Origin: DATKZH01 sp964475955
GTDB lineage: Bacteria; Planctomycetota; Planctomycetia; Pirellulales; Thermoguttaceae
Direction: 5' to 3'
DNA: 24,587 bases
NCBI GenBank assembly: GCA_964475955.1
Contig: CAYYZY010000118.1
Span: forward strand, 1 to 24,587
The notes under the pieces are model-generated. The model was not told the DNA's origin and searched no databases. It saw nothing but the letters and a program-made list of their open reading frames with translations. A program made the position numbers and the translations under genes. Of the stretch, positions 8,389 to 17,034 are shown piece after piece (position 1 is the first letter of the stretch; each line of letters starts with the position of its first letter).

Positions 8389-8537
8389 GTAGGTTATGCT
8401 TCAGCATGACATACGGAGCGCTGACTGAACGCCGACGTGTTTTCAGCTCTCGGTGCGTCTCGGTGCGTCGATATGCTGAAACATAACCTACATGTTTCGG
8501 CTCTTGGTGCGTCGATATGCTGAAGCATAACCTACAT
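8389..8537. repeat. Three-unit GTAG-headed palindromic element with 19-bp inverted ends
   Basis: The left end GTAGGTTATGCTTCAGCAT (8389-8407) is the exact reverse complement of the right end at 8517-8535. A second right-type end with one mismatch lies at 8473-8491. Each end is a hairpin ATGCT-(2 nt)-AGCAT joined to GTAG/CTAC. The two right-hand units belong to a 32-bp direct repeat (8462-8493 and 8506-8537, one mismatch, period 44), and a shorter repeat of TCTCGGTGCG precedes them. It fills the gap between the cupin and amidohydrolase genes, ending 32 nt before the latter's ATG. Confidence 0.8.
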
Positions 8538-8569
8538 TCACTTCCGCATTGAATCGGAGCAACTGGGCC

Positions 8570-9592
8570 ATGAAGACCACCCGTCGTGAGTTCCTCCGCC
8601 GAACCGTGCCGAGTGCGCTCGCCGCGGGCGGGTTGAGCGCGTGGCGTTCCTCTCACGCGAGGGCGGAACCGGGCGCCCGGTCGACGGCACCCGATACGCT
8701 TCCGATCGTCGACACGCACCAGCACCTCTGGGACTTGGACGTGGTCCGGCTACCCTGGCTCAAGTCGGCCGGGCATCTCAACCGGAGCCACGTGACCGAG
8801 GACTACCTGAAGGCGACCCGCGGCCTGAACGTGGTCAAGGCCGTCTACATGGAGGTGGCCGTCGACCCGAACTGCCTCGTGACCGAGGCCGAGTACGTGA
8901 TCGACCTCTGCAAGCGGGCCGACAACCCCACGGTGGCGGCCGTCATCGGCGGGCACCCCGGCGAGGAGGGGGTCGCCGACTACATCACGCGATTCAAAGG
9001 GAGCCCCTACGTGAAGGGCATCCGGCACATCCTCCCCGGCGGATCGCCCGACTTGTGGCAAGAGAAGCGGTTCCTCGACGGCATCCGGCTGCTGGGCGAG
9101 GTGGGCATGCGCTTCGACCTGTGTATGCCGCCGGCCCGGCTCCCCGACGCCGCCCGGGTGGTCGACCTGTGCCCCGATACGCGATTCGTCCTCGACCACT
9201 GCGGCAATGCCGACCCGGTGGCGTTCATGTCGGCCAAGCGCAGGCAGACCGCCCGGCCGAGCCGCGAGCCGCAGCACGAGGCCGACCCGTGGCGCCGCGA
9301 CCTCGCGGAACTGGCCGAGCGCGACCGCGTGGTGTGCAAGATTTCGGGCATCATCGCCCGGGCGCCCAAGGAGAACTGGACGCCCGACGACCTGGCCCCG
9401 ATCATCAACCATTGCCTCGACACGTTCGGCCCGGAGCGGGTCATCTTCGCCAGCGACTGGCCGGTCTGCACGCGCGTGGCGAGCCTGCGAGAGTGGGTCG
9501 GAGCGCTCAAGGAGGTGGTGCGCGACCGCCCGGAAGGCGAGCGGCGGAAGCTGTTCCACGACAACGCGGTGCGCTTCTACGATCTGGCGTGA
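8570..9592 (+). CDS. Tat-exported amidohydrolase, fuconolactonase-type metal-dependent hydrolase
   Basis: 340 residues from the ATG at 8570; a TTG seven codons upstream is possible, but this start places the export signal RREFLRR (residues 5-11) correctly, and GGAG lies 10 nt before it. The protein matches the amidohydrolase-2 barrel of the COG3618 group, which includes L-fucono- and L-rhamnono-lactonases. Visible signatures are IVDTHQHLWDLD (His50, His52), GIRHILPGG (His153), LDHCGNAD (His210) and VIFASDWPVC (Asp296), all in the usual order and spacing. Such enzymes hydrolyse sugar lactones or related cyclic esters. Most homologues act in the cytoplasm, so the Tat signal implies a periplasmic role here. 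Its stop is only 20 nt from the end of the converging protease gene. The exact lactone is not known. Confidence 0.88.
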   Translation: MKTTRREFLRRTVPSALAAGGLSAWRSSHARAEPGARSTAPDTLPIVDTHQHLWDLDVVRLPWLKSAGHLNRSHVTEDYLKATRGLNVVKAVYMEVAVDPNCLVTEAEYVIDLCKRADNPTVAAVIGGHPGEEGVADYITRFKGSPYVKGIRHILPGGSPDLWQEKRFLDGIRLLGEVGMRFDLCMPPARLPDAARVVDLCPDTRFVLDHCGNADPVAFMSAKRRQTARPSREPQHEADPWRRDLAELAERDRVVCKISGIIARAPKENWTPDDLAPIINHCLDTFGPERVIFASDWPVCTRVASLREWVGALKEVVRDRPEGERRKLFHDNAVRFYDLA

Positions 9593-9612
9593 AGGTTTGC
9601 CGCACGACGCGC

Positions 9613-11973
9613 TCACCGGATCCTGAGCATGTAGTGCGTCAGCACGATGGGGACGCGGCGCGGGTCGGGGTTCTCGCGCGACTTGACCTGGGCGGTCTTC
9701 GAGGAAACCCGGCCGATCACCAGCCAGTTCGTACCGCGGGGCGACCGGCTCAGCTCCGGGGGGACCGGCACCACGACCTGCTGCTCGGTGCCGTCGAGTT
9801 CCAAAAGCAGCGCGTTGCGGTGGTTGCCCACCACCGTGGTGTAGAGGACGGTCCCGTCGCCTGCACTCTTCAGGCCCTCCACGGCGAACCGGTTGATCGC
9901 CTCCGACTGGCCCGTGTCCCAGTCGGCCGTGCGCAACTCGAGGAAAAGCCGGTCGGTGAAGTCGACCAGGCGGTCCACGGCCTCGGGCGAGGAACGCACC
10001 AGTTGGGGGTACGCCTCGAGGTGCTTGGCCAGGGTCATTTGCTTGGCGAGATCGGCGAGCGTTCGGTACTGCTCGGGCGTCTTGGGGGCCCAGGCGAAGC
10101 TGCGGCCGACGTTGAACAGGCGACGCATGCGATCGGCCGAGACGACCATCTGCCCGGGCCGGACCCTCCCGGCAAAGGTGCCCGGCGCCGGATGTGAGGG
10201 CGGGGCGTCGGGGAAAGGGGTAACCTCCTCCGACGCATCGGCGAGCAGTTCGCGGAGGTAGGCGACGAGGCTGGCGTAGCCGAATTCCGCCTTGACGTTG
10301 ACAAACGTGTTCACCCCAATCACCCGGCCGTCCGTCGACAAGAGCGGCCCGCCGCTGTTGCCGGGCGAGATCTTGGCGGTGTGCTGGACCCAGACCATGT
10401 CCTCCGGCGCTTTCATCGCCGCGACCACGTGCGCCTGCGAGCCGGCCAGCAGGTCGGCCGTGGTCAGCACGCGACCCACCACCCCCTCGGAAAGCGAGAA
10501 GTCGGCGTTGAACGGGTGGCCGAACGCGTAGACCTGCGAGCCGAGCGCGGGGCCGCCGTCGTAGTGGACGTCGAGCAGCGGTGCGTCGGGCGGCGGCTCT
10601 TCGAGCGCGACCAGCGCCAGGTCGTGCTCCGGGTGCGAAGCGACCAGGCCGGCCAGCCGGCACTCGGTGCCGTCGGCGAATCGCACGCGCGCGGCCGCGC
10701 TGGCGTTGGCCACCACGTGATGGTTGGTGGCGACCCAGCCGCGGGGGTCGACCAGGAAGCCGCACCCGTACTGCGTGCGCGCTCCGCCGGCCAGCGGGAC
10801 CTCGAACTTGACGATCGCTTCGAGCACGTCGTCCAGCGTCTGGGCCGTGCGGCGCTCAGCCGGGGGGGCGGCCTTTCGCTCCGCGGGCGGCGACGGCGGT
10901 CCCTCCTCGGGTAGCGGTTCCTCCTCAGCCGGGGGAGCCTCTTCGCGCTCGTGGGGTTTTTCCGGCGGGGCGGATGAGGCGACCTCGGCTTCTGACGGCT
11001 CTAGGTCACCGAGGGGCTCCGGCCCCGGGACCACCAGAGACCCGTCCGGGCCGATGACCCCGACCGGGCCTGGCCCACGCGGTGCCGAACGCTCAACAGT
11101 CTCTCGAGGGCGGGGGCGCAGCCGTGGCGCCGCCGCGGCCGGAGGGTCCGGGGCAGGCGACTCGGGCGCCGGCATCTCGCCAGCCACGGGCTCGGTGCTT
11201 GCCGGCTCGGTGCCCTTCGTTCCGTTGCCCGTCGGTTCCGCCCAGGCTTCGGGCGGCGCATCGACCCCCGCCGGCTCGGGCGAGGCAACCACAGGGTCAG
11301 AATCGGGCGATGACTTCGTTGGCGAGGGCCCCTCTTCGCCTGCGTCGGCAACGGCATCGGGTGACGGAGCCTGGCCGCGGGTCGCGAAATGCCGCACGCC
11401 TGCCCAGATTCCCCAGACCGCCAACAGCGCGGCCAGCGCCAGCGACAACTTCCAAGCGATCGGGCCAAGCGCCCCGGCGAGACGGCCACGTTCCACTTGA
11501 GGATAGTAATAGTCGCGCGGCTCATGCTCCGGCGGACCGGATTCCTGGTCCGCCTCGCCGGCCGAGGTCTCGGCATCGTCTGCGGGCGCGGGTTCGCCAG
11601 GCGGACTGGGCGAAGTGGCCCGAACCGGCGGTGCGGTCTCCGACGGCGACGGCGCGGAAGGGCCTGACGGTTCCGGACTCGCCGGCATTTCGGGTTGCGT
11701 CGACGTTGCCGACGGCGGCGCCGATGCGGGCGGTGACTGCGGTGACGCCGGTGACGGTGCGGATTGCGTCGGCGGAACTCCCACCGACGACTTGGGTTGG
11801 GAAGCGTCGCCGGCGGAGGGCGGTCGCGGGGTCGAAGGCTTCGCGCCCGAGGCTTTCGGGCCGGGGATCTCCAGCAGCACACCGCAACCGGGGCACTTCC
11901 CGCCCGACGCCGCGAGCTCGTTCGCCCGCCCGAAAATATGGCCGCATACGGGGCAGTTGGTTCGAATGGCCAT
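9613..11973 (-). CDS. Membrane-anchored HtrA-like trypsin-family protease with N-terminal zinc ribbon
   Basis: 786 residues from ATG 11973, chosen because the zinc ribbon begins at once after it; the frame is open 21 codons further upstream. Residues 7-30 hold CPVC and CPGC (Cys7, Cys10, Cys27, Cys30). A Pro/Ser/Ala-rich stretch follows, one membrane helix at about 173-191, then a second Pro/Glu/Ala-rich linker to about residue 380. The protease domain shows the S1C triad: His419 in ATNHHVV, Asp451 in PEHDLALVAL and Ser540 in ISPGNSGGPLL. I see no PDZ domain; the last 200 residues are of unknown type. The layout suggests a zinc ribbon facing the cytoplasm and a protease in the periplasm, where it would cleave misfolded proteins. 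It diverges from the DUF4139 operon and could share its control region. Confidence 0.88.
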   Translation of the reverse strand: MAIRTNCPVCGHIFGRANELAASGGKCPGCGVLLEIPGPKASGAKPSTPRPPSAGDASQPKSSVGVPPTQSAPSPASPQSPPASAPPSATSTQPEMPASPEPSGPSAPSPSETAPPVRATSPSPPGEPAPADDAETSAGEADQESGPPEHEPRDYYYPQVERGRLAGALGPIAWKLSLALAALLAVWGIWAGVRHFATRGQAPSPDAVADAGEEGPSPTKSSPDSDPVVASPEPAGVDAPPEAWAEPTGNGTKGTEPASTEPVAGEMPAPESPAPDPPAAAAPRLRPRPRETVERSAPRGPGPVGVIGPDGSLVVPGPEPLGDLEPSEAEVASSAPPEKPHEREEAPPAEEEPLPEEGPPSPPAERKAAPPAERRTAQTLDDVLEAIVKFEVPLAGGARTQYGCGFLVDPRGWVATNHHVVANASAAARVRFADGTECRLAGLVASHPEHDLALVALEEPPPDAPLLDVHYDGGPALGSQVYAFGHPFNADFSLSEGVVGRVLTTADLLAGSQAHVVAAMKAPEDMVWVQHTAKISPGNSGGPLLSTDGRVIGVNTFVNVKAEFGYASLVAYLRELLADASEEVTPFPDAPPSHPAPGTFAGRVRPGQMVVSADRMRRLFNVGRSFAWAPKTPEQYRTLADLAKQMTLAKHLEAYPQLVRSSPEAVDRLVDFTDRLFLELRTADWDTGQSEAINRFAVEGLKSAGDGTVLYTTVVGNHRNALLLELDGTEQQVVVPVPPELSRSPRGTNWLVIGRVSSKTAQVKSRENPDPRRVPIVLTHYMLRIR

Positions 11974-12268
11974 ACGTCGGAAGAGGGTTTGGGTTCCCCG
12001 CTGTTTTGGGGGTCGCCGTGAGGAATCGACCTGCACCGGGCGAGGTCCTATTGCAGTCTACGATGATCGCGAAGATTCGGCCAGTGGCCGCTCGCCGAGG
12101 AAGCCGATTTCGCGATTCTCACGTCGCCGTGAAACTAATCGGGCCCTCGCGGCGTCCTATAACTTCGATGGCGCCAGGAACCCGCGGCATCGGCGAGCCG
12201 CGCGGCAGCCGTCCCCTGATCGAAACCGTCGACCGTTCCTCGATTCAGTCCAAGCAAGGAGTCCTGCA

Positions 12269-13507
12269 ATGCGACGTGCTGCCGCGATGGCCGTGGTCGT
12301 GCTGGCCGTGCTGGGGGCGATGCCCTCGGTCGCCTCGGCCCGAATCAAGCTGATCACGCTCCCGGTCCGCCAGCGGGTGGAGATTCAGTTAGACAATCCG
12401 AACGCCACCCTGGTCGAGGAGGAGCGGATCGTCCCGCTGGTCAAGGGAGTCAACCAGGTCGATTTTTCCTGGGCGAACACGCAGATCGACCCGAACACGA
12501 TCGTCTTCCGCGTGATCCCCAAGGCCGACGCGCCGGCCGAGGGAGCCGAGGGCGACGAGCCGGCCGCCGAACCCGCCCCGCCGCTCGAGGTGAACGTCCT
12601 CTCGGTCAGCTACCCGCCCAACGAGGCCGCGCTCGTCTGGCAGGTCGCCTCCAGCGGCTCCGGTTCCGCCCGGGTGAGGATCAGCTACCTGCTGGGCAAG
12701 CTGACCAAGAGCTTCAATTACCGGGCGGTGGCGTCGCACGACGAGAAGACGCTCACGCTCCGCCAGTACATGCGCCTGGAGAACCTGGCCAACGAGGAAT
12801 TCGGCTCGACCGGCCTGTGGGCCGGTTTCGGGCCCCGATTCCTCAAGCCGATCGGCATCAACGAGACTAAAGAGATGCTGATGGAGAAATACGAGGACGT
12901 GCCCTTCCGCAAGACCTATACCTGCCATCCGCAGGAGTTCGGCTATCTCGACCGACCCAAAAACAAACTGCTTGTCCCTATGCACTATGTGCTGAAAAAC
13001 GACGACGAGCACGGGATGGGCCGGGCACCGCTCCAGTTCGGCAAGGTGCGGATTTTTCAGGACGACGGGCGCGGCTCGACCGCCTTCCTGGGCGAGGACT
13101 GGGGGAAGTTTACTCCCCTGGACGACGAAATGCGGCTCTACGTCGGCACGGCCCGGGACGTGGTCGTGGTGCGCACGATCGAGAAGAACGAGCAACAGCG
13201 CGTCGCCGGCAACCTCTACCACCGCACGGTGATCGTCAAGTACGAAATCGAGAACTTCAAGGACAAGCCGGTCACGCTCGACGTCGAGGAAAGCCTCCGC
13301 GCGCTGCGCAACGAGGTGCAGGGCGACACCGGCCGCGACGTCGAGTGGGAGCTGGGCGACGAGACCACCTTCGAGGGCGGGCCCGACAAGGAGAAGAGCG
13401 ACTTCGACCGCCTCGTGTTCCACGCCGAACTCCCGGCGCGCAACGCCGACGGCAAGGCCGACAAGATCGTCCACAAGCTCCACGTGCGGATCAAGAACGA
13501 ATGGTAG
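12269..13507 (+). CDS. Secreted DUF4139-type protein, first of three tandem paralogues
   Basis: 412 residues. The ATG at 12269 has AAGGAG (12256-12261) seven nt before it, and the protein begins with a signal peptide ending near SVASA-RIK. The body resembles the DUF4140/DUF4139 family: an N-terminal strand-rich segment (ATLVEEERIVPLVKGVNQVDF, then WANTQIDPNTIVFRV) and a C-terminal segment with YVGTARDVVVVRTIEKN and a VIVKYEIENFKDKPVTL strand pair. No catalytic motif is seen and no function is established for the family. It lacks the long central linker of its two downstream relatives and is clearly more diverged from them. A TATAAC at 12158-12163 may be a -10 box. Its stop codon overlaps the AGGAGG ribosome binding site of the next gene. 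Confidence 0.8.
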   Translation: MRRAAAMAVVVLAVLGAMPSVASARIKLITLPVRQRVEIQLDNPNATLVEEERIVPLVKGVNQVDFSWANTQIDPNTIVFRVIPKADAPAEGAEGDEPAAEPAPPLEVNVLSVSYPPNEAALVWQVASSGSGSARVRISYLLGKLTKSFNYRAVASHDEKTLTLRQYMRLENLANEEFGSTGLWAGFGPRFLKPIGINETKEMLMEKYEDVPFRKTYTCHPQEFGYLDRPKNKLLVPMHYVLKNDDEHGMGRAPLQFGKVRIFQDDGRGSTAFLGEDWGKFTPLDDEMRLYVGTARDVVVVRTIEKNEQQRVAGNLYHRTVIVKYEIENFKDKPVTLDVEESLRALRNEVQGDTGRDVEWELGDETTFEGGPDKEKSDFDRLVFHAELPARNADGKADKIVHKLHVRIKNEW

Positions 13508-13518
13508 GAGGCAGCTCC

Positions 13519-14997
13519 ATGACGCTTCGATGCTCCTCGAAAGCGGCCGTCCTCGCGTCGTTCCTGATCGGCGCGGCGGCGCAGGCCAAGAACGTCGACC
13601 TCTCGACGGTCCCCGCGCGCGACAGCGTCCAACTGACAATCTACAACTCCGAAGACCTCACCCTCGTGCGCGAGACGCGCAAGGTGAGCTTCAAGCGGGG
13701 CGCGAATCCGCTCCAGTTCAGTTGGGCCAACACGCTGATCGACCCCACCTCGGTCGAGCTGCGTTTCCTCACCGAGGCCGACAAGCTCGACGTGCTCGAC
13801 ACCAACTTCCCCCACGACAAGCCGCAGATGCTCTACTGGAACGTCCAAAGCGAGATCGACGGCGAGGCGAACGTTGAGATCACCTACTTCACCAGCGGCA
13901 TCACCTGGGCCGCCGACTACGTCGGCACCCTCGATCCCGAAGAGACCGAGATGCGCTTCGAGGGCTTCGTGCGCGTGAGCAACAACTCGGGCGAGGAGTA
14001 CGAAGACGCCCGGATTCGCCTCGTGGTCGGCCGTGTCAACCTGGTCGAGAAGATCGCCGAGCTGGCCCGAATCGCCCCGTCGGACGTCTCGCAACTCAGC
14101 CGAGAGTTGGGCGAGAAGCTCAAAGGCCAGGCCCTGAAGAAGGCGATCGCCCAAAGCGACGAGTTGTTTGCCTACGGCGGAGCCGCCGCTGAATCTCTCG
14201 CCAGAGGCTCGCGACCGAAGGAGATCATCACGGAGGGCCTGAGCGAATACTTCATCTACACGATCGAGGGGACGGAGACGATCGCCAACGGTTGGTCGAA
14301 GCGGATGCGGTCGTTCGAAGGCACCACCGTGCCGCTTGAAATCGAGTACCGCTACCGCGAGCCGCAGTACGGACCCCGTTTGGTGCGCATGGTCGTGCTC
14401 ACCAACGACGAGGAGTCGAACCTGGGTACCACGCCCTTGCCGGACGGCACGGTGCGGCTCTTCCGCCGCAACGGGCGCGGCGGCCTGAGCTACCTGGTCG
14501 CCCAGCCGATCAAGTACGTGCCCATCGGCGACAAGATCGAGATCAACCTCGGGCCCGACCCGGAGGTGGTTTTCGAGCTGGTCAAGCTCTACGTGTGGCG
14601 CGACGACCTCTGGATGAAGGTTCACGGCGCCGATGTCTTCCGGCGGGTCGACGAGCCGGGCGTCGAGATCGAGGTCAATAGCACCGTGGCCGGGTGGAAC
14701 GAGCACACGCTCTTCGCCCAGCGCGTGCGCAACTACTCCAACAAACCGATCGACCTGGAGGTGCGCCGCACGTTCCCGGGCCACGTCGTGTTCCGTAGCG
14801 GCCTCGCGGCCGTCAAGCACGACTACCGAACCGTCCAGTACACGGCCGCCGTCCCGGCCGGCGAGAAGGCCGACCTGGTGTACGAGATCGTCGAGCACCA
14901 GGGCCGGAACAAGAAGCAGGACAACGTAACCATCGAGCGGGGCGACGTCCAGCGCCGGCCCGCGTTACGACCGCCAAGGGAGCAAGTGGAATCATGA
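13519..14997 (+). CDS. Secreted DUF4139-type protein, second of three tandem paralogues
   Basis: 492 residues from ATG 13519, which has AGGAGG at 13506-13511 before it, and a signal peptide ending at AAAQA-KNVD (near residue 23). The N-terminal half carries VQLTIYNSEDLTLVRETRKV and ANTLIDPTSVELRFL, the family's first beta domain. A charged, variable linker spans about residues 184-234. The C-terminal half includes GLSEYFIYTIEGTETI, SNLGTTPLPDGTVRLFR and the end strands HTLFAQRVRNYSNKPI. The sequence outside the linker is nearly the same as in the next gene. The C-terminal tail is rich in Arg, Pro and Gln and differs from its paralogue. Probable surface or periplasmic protein of unknown function, translated from the same message as its neighbours. 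Confidence 0.85.
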   Translation: MTLRCSSKAAVLASFLIGAAAQAKNVDLSTVPARDSVQLTIYNSEDLTLVRETRKVSFKRGANPLQFSWANTLIDPTSVELRFLTEADKLDVLDTNFPHDKPQMLYWNVQSEIDGEANVEITYFTSGITWAADYVGTLDPEETEMRFEGFVRVSNNSGEEYEDARIRLVVGRVNLVEKIAELARIAPSDVSQLSRELGEKLKGQALKKAIAQSDELFAYGGAAAESLARGSRPKEIITEGLSEYFIYTIEGTETIANGWSKRMRSFEGTTVPLEIEYRYREPQYGPRLVRMVVLTNDEESNLGTTPLPDGTVRLFRRNGRGGLSYLVAQPIKYVPIGDKIEINLGPDPEVVFELVKLYVWRDDLWMKVHGADVFRRVDEPGVEIEVNSTVAGWNEHTLFAQRVRNYSNKPIDLEVRRTFPGHVVFRSGLAAVKHDYRTVQYTAAVPAGEKADLVYEIVEHQGRNKKQDNVTIERGDVQRRPALRPPREQVES

Positions 14998-16436
14998 CCG
15001 TGACACCAATCGAACGGATGGCGAGCGTCGCCGCCTTGGCATGGGTGCTCGTCGCGCTGCCGTCGTCGGCCGTGCGCGCGAAGAACGTCGACCTGTCGAC
15101 CGTGCCCGACCGGAAGACCGTTCAACTGACCATCTACAACTCCGAGGATATCACGCTCGTGCGCGAGACGCGCAAGGTGAGCTTCAAGCCGGGCGCGAAT
15201 CCGCTCCAGTTCAGTTGGGCCAACACGCTGATCGACCCCACTTCGGTCGAGTTGCGGTTCCTCACCGACGCCGACAAGCTCGACGTGCTCGATACCACCT
15301 TCCCCCACGACAAGCCGCAGCAGCTTTACTGGAACGTCCAGAGCGAGATCGACGGCGAGGCGACCGTCGAGATCACCTACTTCACCAGCGGCATCACCTG
15401 GGCGGCCGACTACGTGTGCACCGCCAACGCCAACGAAACCGAGATGCAGTTCGAAGGTTTCGTGCGTGTATCCAACAACTCGGGCGAAGAGTACGAGAAC
15501 GCCCAGATCCGGCTCGTCGTGGGCAAAATCAACCTCGTGGAGAAGATCGCCCAGCTCGCCCGGGTCCCGATACACGAGGTCGGAAAAATGGAGGAGGACA
15601 AGCGGCGCGAACTCCGCCGCCGGGTCACCCTCGAGGCCCTGGACATGGCCGCGGCCGAGGAAGCGCCCGGCCCGGCCGCCGAGCCCGCCCGAAAGCCCAA
15701 GGAGATCATCAAGGAGGGGTTGAGCGAATACTTCATCTACACGGTCGAGGGCACGGAGACGATCCCCAACGGCTGGTCGAAACGGATGCGTTCGTTCGAG
15801 GGGAGGACGGTGCCCTTCGAAATCGAGTACCGCTACCGCGAGCCGGAATACGGGCCGAAGCTGGTGCGGATGTACCTTCTCACCAACGACGAGGAGTCGA
15901 ACCTCGGCACCACGCCCCTGCCCGACGGCATGGTGCGGCTCTTTCGCAGGAACGGGCGCGGCGGCCTGAGCTTCTTGGTCGCCCAGCCGATCAAGTACGT
16001 CCCCATCGGCGACAAGATCGAGCTCAACCTGGGGCCCGACCCGGAGGTGATCTTCGAGCTGGTCAAGCTCCGTGTGTGGCGCGACAACCTCTGGATGAAG
16101 GTCCACGGCGCCGACGTCTTCCGGCGGGCCGACCAGCCGGGCGTCGAGATCGACGTGCGAAGCACGGTGGCCGGCTGGGACGACCACACGCTGTTCGCGC
16201 AGCGCATCCGCAACTACACGGCCAAGCCGATCCGGGTGGAAGTGCGCCGCTCTTTCGACGGCCACGTCGTGTTCCGCGGCGCCCTGGGGGCCAAGTTGCA
16301 CGACTACCGCACGGTCGAGTACCGCGCCGAGGTCGCGCCCGGCGAGAAGGCCGCCCTCCGCTACGAGGTCCGCCGCCTCCAGGGCCACAACCAGAAGCAG
16401 AGCCACGTCTCCATCAGCGAGGTCGAGGCCGGGTAA
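14994..16436 (+). CDS. Secreted DUF4139-type protein, third of three tandem paralogues
   Basis: 480 residues. Its ATG lies in the ATGA overlap with the stop of the previous gene, so the two are very likely translationally coupled. A hydrophobic signal segment runs about 9-25 and ends near AVRA-KNVD. From KNVDLSTVP on, it parallels the second paralogue almost residue for residue, including ITYFTSGITWAADYV, EGFVRVSNNSGEEYE, YRYREPEYGPKLVRM and KVHGADVFRRADQPGVEI. The central linker (about 189-237) is instead a Glu/Arg-rich helical segment followed by Ala/Pro-rich sequence. Tandem duplication is the simplest origin. Function is unknown; possible roles are in envelope architecture or as binding proteins, but I see nothing that decides it. 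Confidence 0.85.
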   Translation: MTVTPIERMASVAALAWVLVALPSSAVRAKNVDLSTVPDRKTVQLTIYNSEDITLVRETRKVSFKPGANPLQFSWANTLIDPTSVELRFLTDADKLDVLDTTFPHDKPQQLYWNVQSEIDGEATVEITYFTSGITWAADYVCTANANETEMQFEGFVRVSNNSGEEYENAQIRLVVGKINLVEKIAQLARVPIHEVGKMEEDKRRELRRRVTLEALDMAAAEEAPGPAAEPARKPKEIIKEGLSEYFIYTVEGTETIPNGWSKRMRSFEGRTVPFEIEYRYREPEYGPKLVRMYLLTNDEESNLGTTPLPDGMVRLFRRNGRGGLSFLVAQPIKYVPIGDKIELNLGPDPEVIFELVKLRVWRDNLWMKVHGADVFRRADQPGVEIDVRSTVAGWDDHTLFAQRIRNYTAKPIRVEVRRSFDGHVVFRGALGAKLHDYRTVEYRAEVAPGEKAALRYEVRRLQGHNQKQSHVSISEVEAG

Positions 16437-16640
16437 AGGGCCGGCGCGAGGACGGCCACCGCCGGCAACTCCCAAGGCGGGGCCCTCGTGGTGGGGAGCG
16501 TCTGCATCGGATCCGCCTGCCGGTTGCCGATGGTGATAGCCGTTGCTTGCCGGGCCCTCGTCGAGCCCCTGCGCCCAGCGGACCGAATTGCCGCTGCGTC
16601 AGAATGAGTTGCTGATGTTTCGGCTAAGGATGGCACGTCG

Positions 16641-16801
16641 CTACGCCTAAATGACCGTGCGCGATTTTGCGACACCCACTGCGGGGAACGCCCTCCGCGG
16701 CGCTTGCGCGTGCACCACAGAGGTCCCGGAACGGCACAGAGGCCGTTCCCTACAGTCGCATTCCGCGCGCCGCGGAATCGCGCACGGTCATTTAGGCGAA
16801 G
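16641..16801. repeat. Foldback element with 31-nt inverted arms (MITE-like)
   Basis: The arms 16641-16671 and 16771-16801 are inverted repeats matching at 28 of 31 positions, including a perfect 23-bp core (16644-16666 with 16776-16798). The 99-nt interior contains a GTAG-headed palindrome. The inner end of the right arm can alternatively fold locally as ATTCCGCG-cgc-CGCGGAAT (16760-16778). No obvious target-site duplication flanks it and it encodes nothing. It could be a miniature mobile element or a structured RNA element. Confidence 0.75.
16728..16752. repeat. GTAG-headed palindrome (REP-like), nested in the foldback
   Basis: GGAACGG (16728-16734) and CCGTTCC (16743-16749) form a 7-bp stem with an 8-nt loop, followed directly by the CTAC that ends at 16752 (GTAG on the opposite strand). 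This matches the single-unit REP layout seen at 21493-21513. Confidence 0.55.
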
Positions 16802-17034
16802 GGCGTGGTCTGGCGGTCCACCGCGCCGTTCTTGAGACCAACCGCCTGGGCGCTTCAAGGACCTCTCGGTGCCCGGCGACTAACGGTGCTCGCGGTACTC
16901 CCTGCCGAGATCGACCGCCAGGGGCCGACCTGCCGGCGGCTTGACTTCCCGCCGGTCCGCGCACATGGTAGATCTCATGGGTTGAAGCCTTGCCATTCGA
17001 GAAGCGAGAGGGGGCGGCGCCACTGCGGATCAAC

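Larger units (their letters stand above)
16437..17034. other. Intergenic region, 598 bp, without a supportable gene
   Basis: No reading frame here has a recognisable product or a good ribosome binding site. The central part is the foldback element at 16641-16801. The first 200 nt after the DUF4139 operon are GC-rich with no clean terminator hairpin plus T-run. The right part presumably holds the promoter of the membrane-protein gene, but no convincing boxes are visible. Confidence 0.6.

Noticed and set aside
8462..8537. Direct repeats that could be read as a short CRISPR array
   Set aside because: Only two 32-bp units with a 12-nt spacer, no cas genes, and the repeats end in the inverted terminal sequence of the element.
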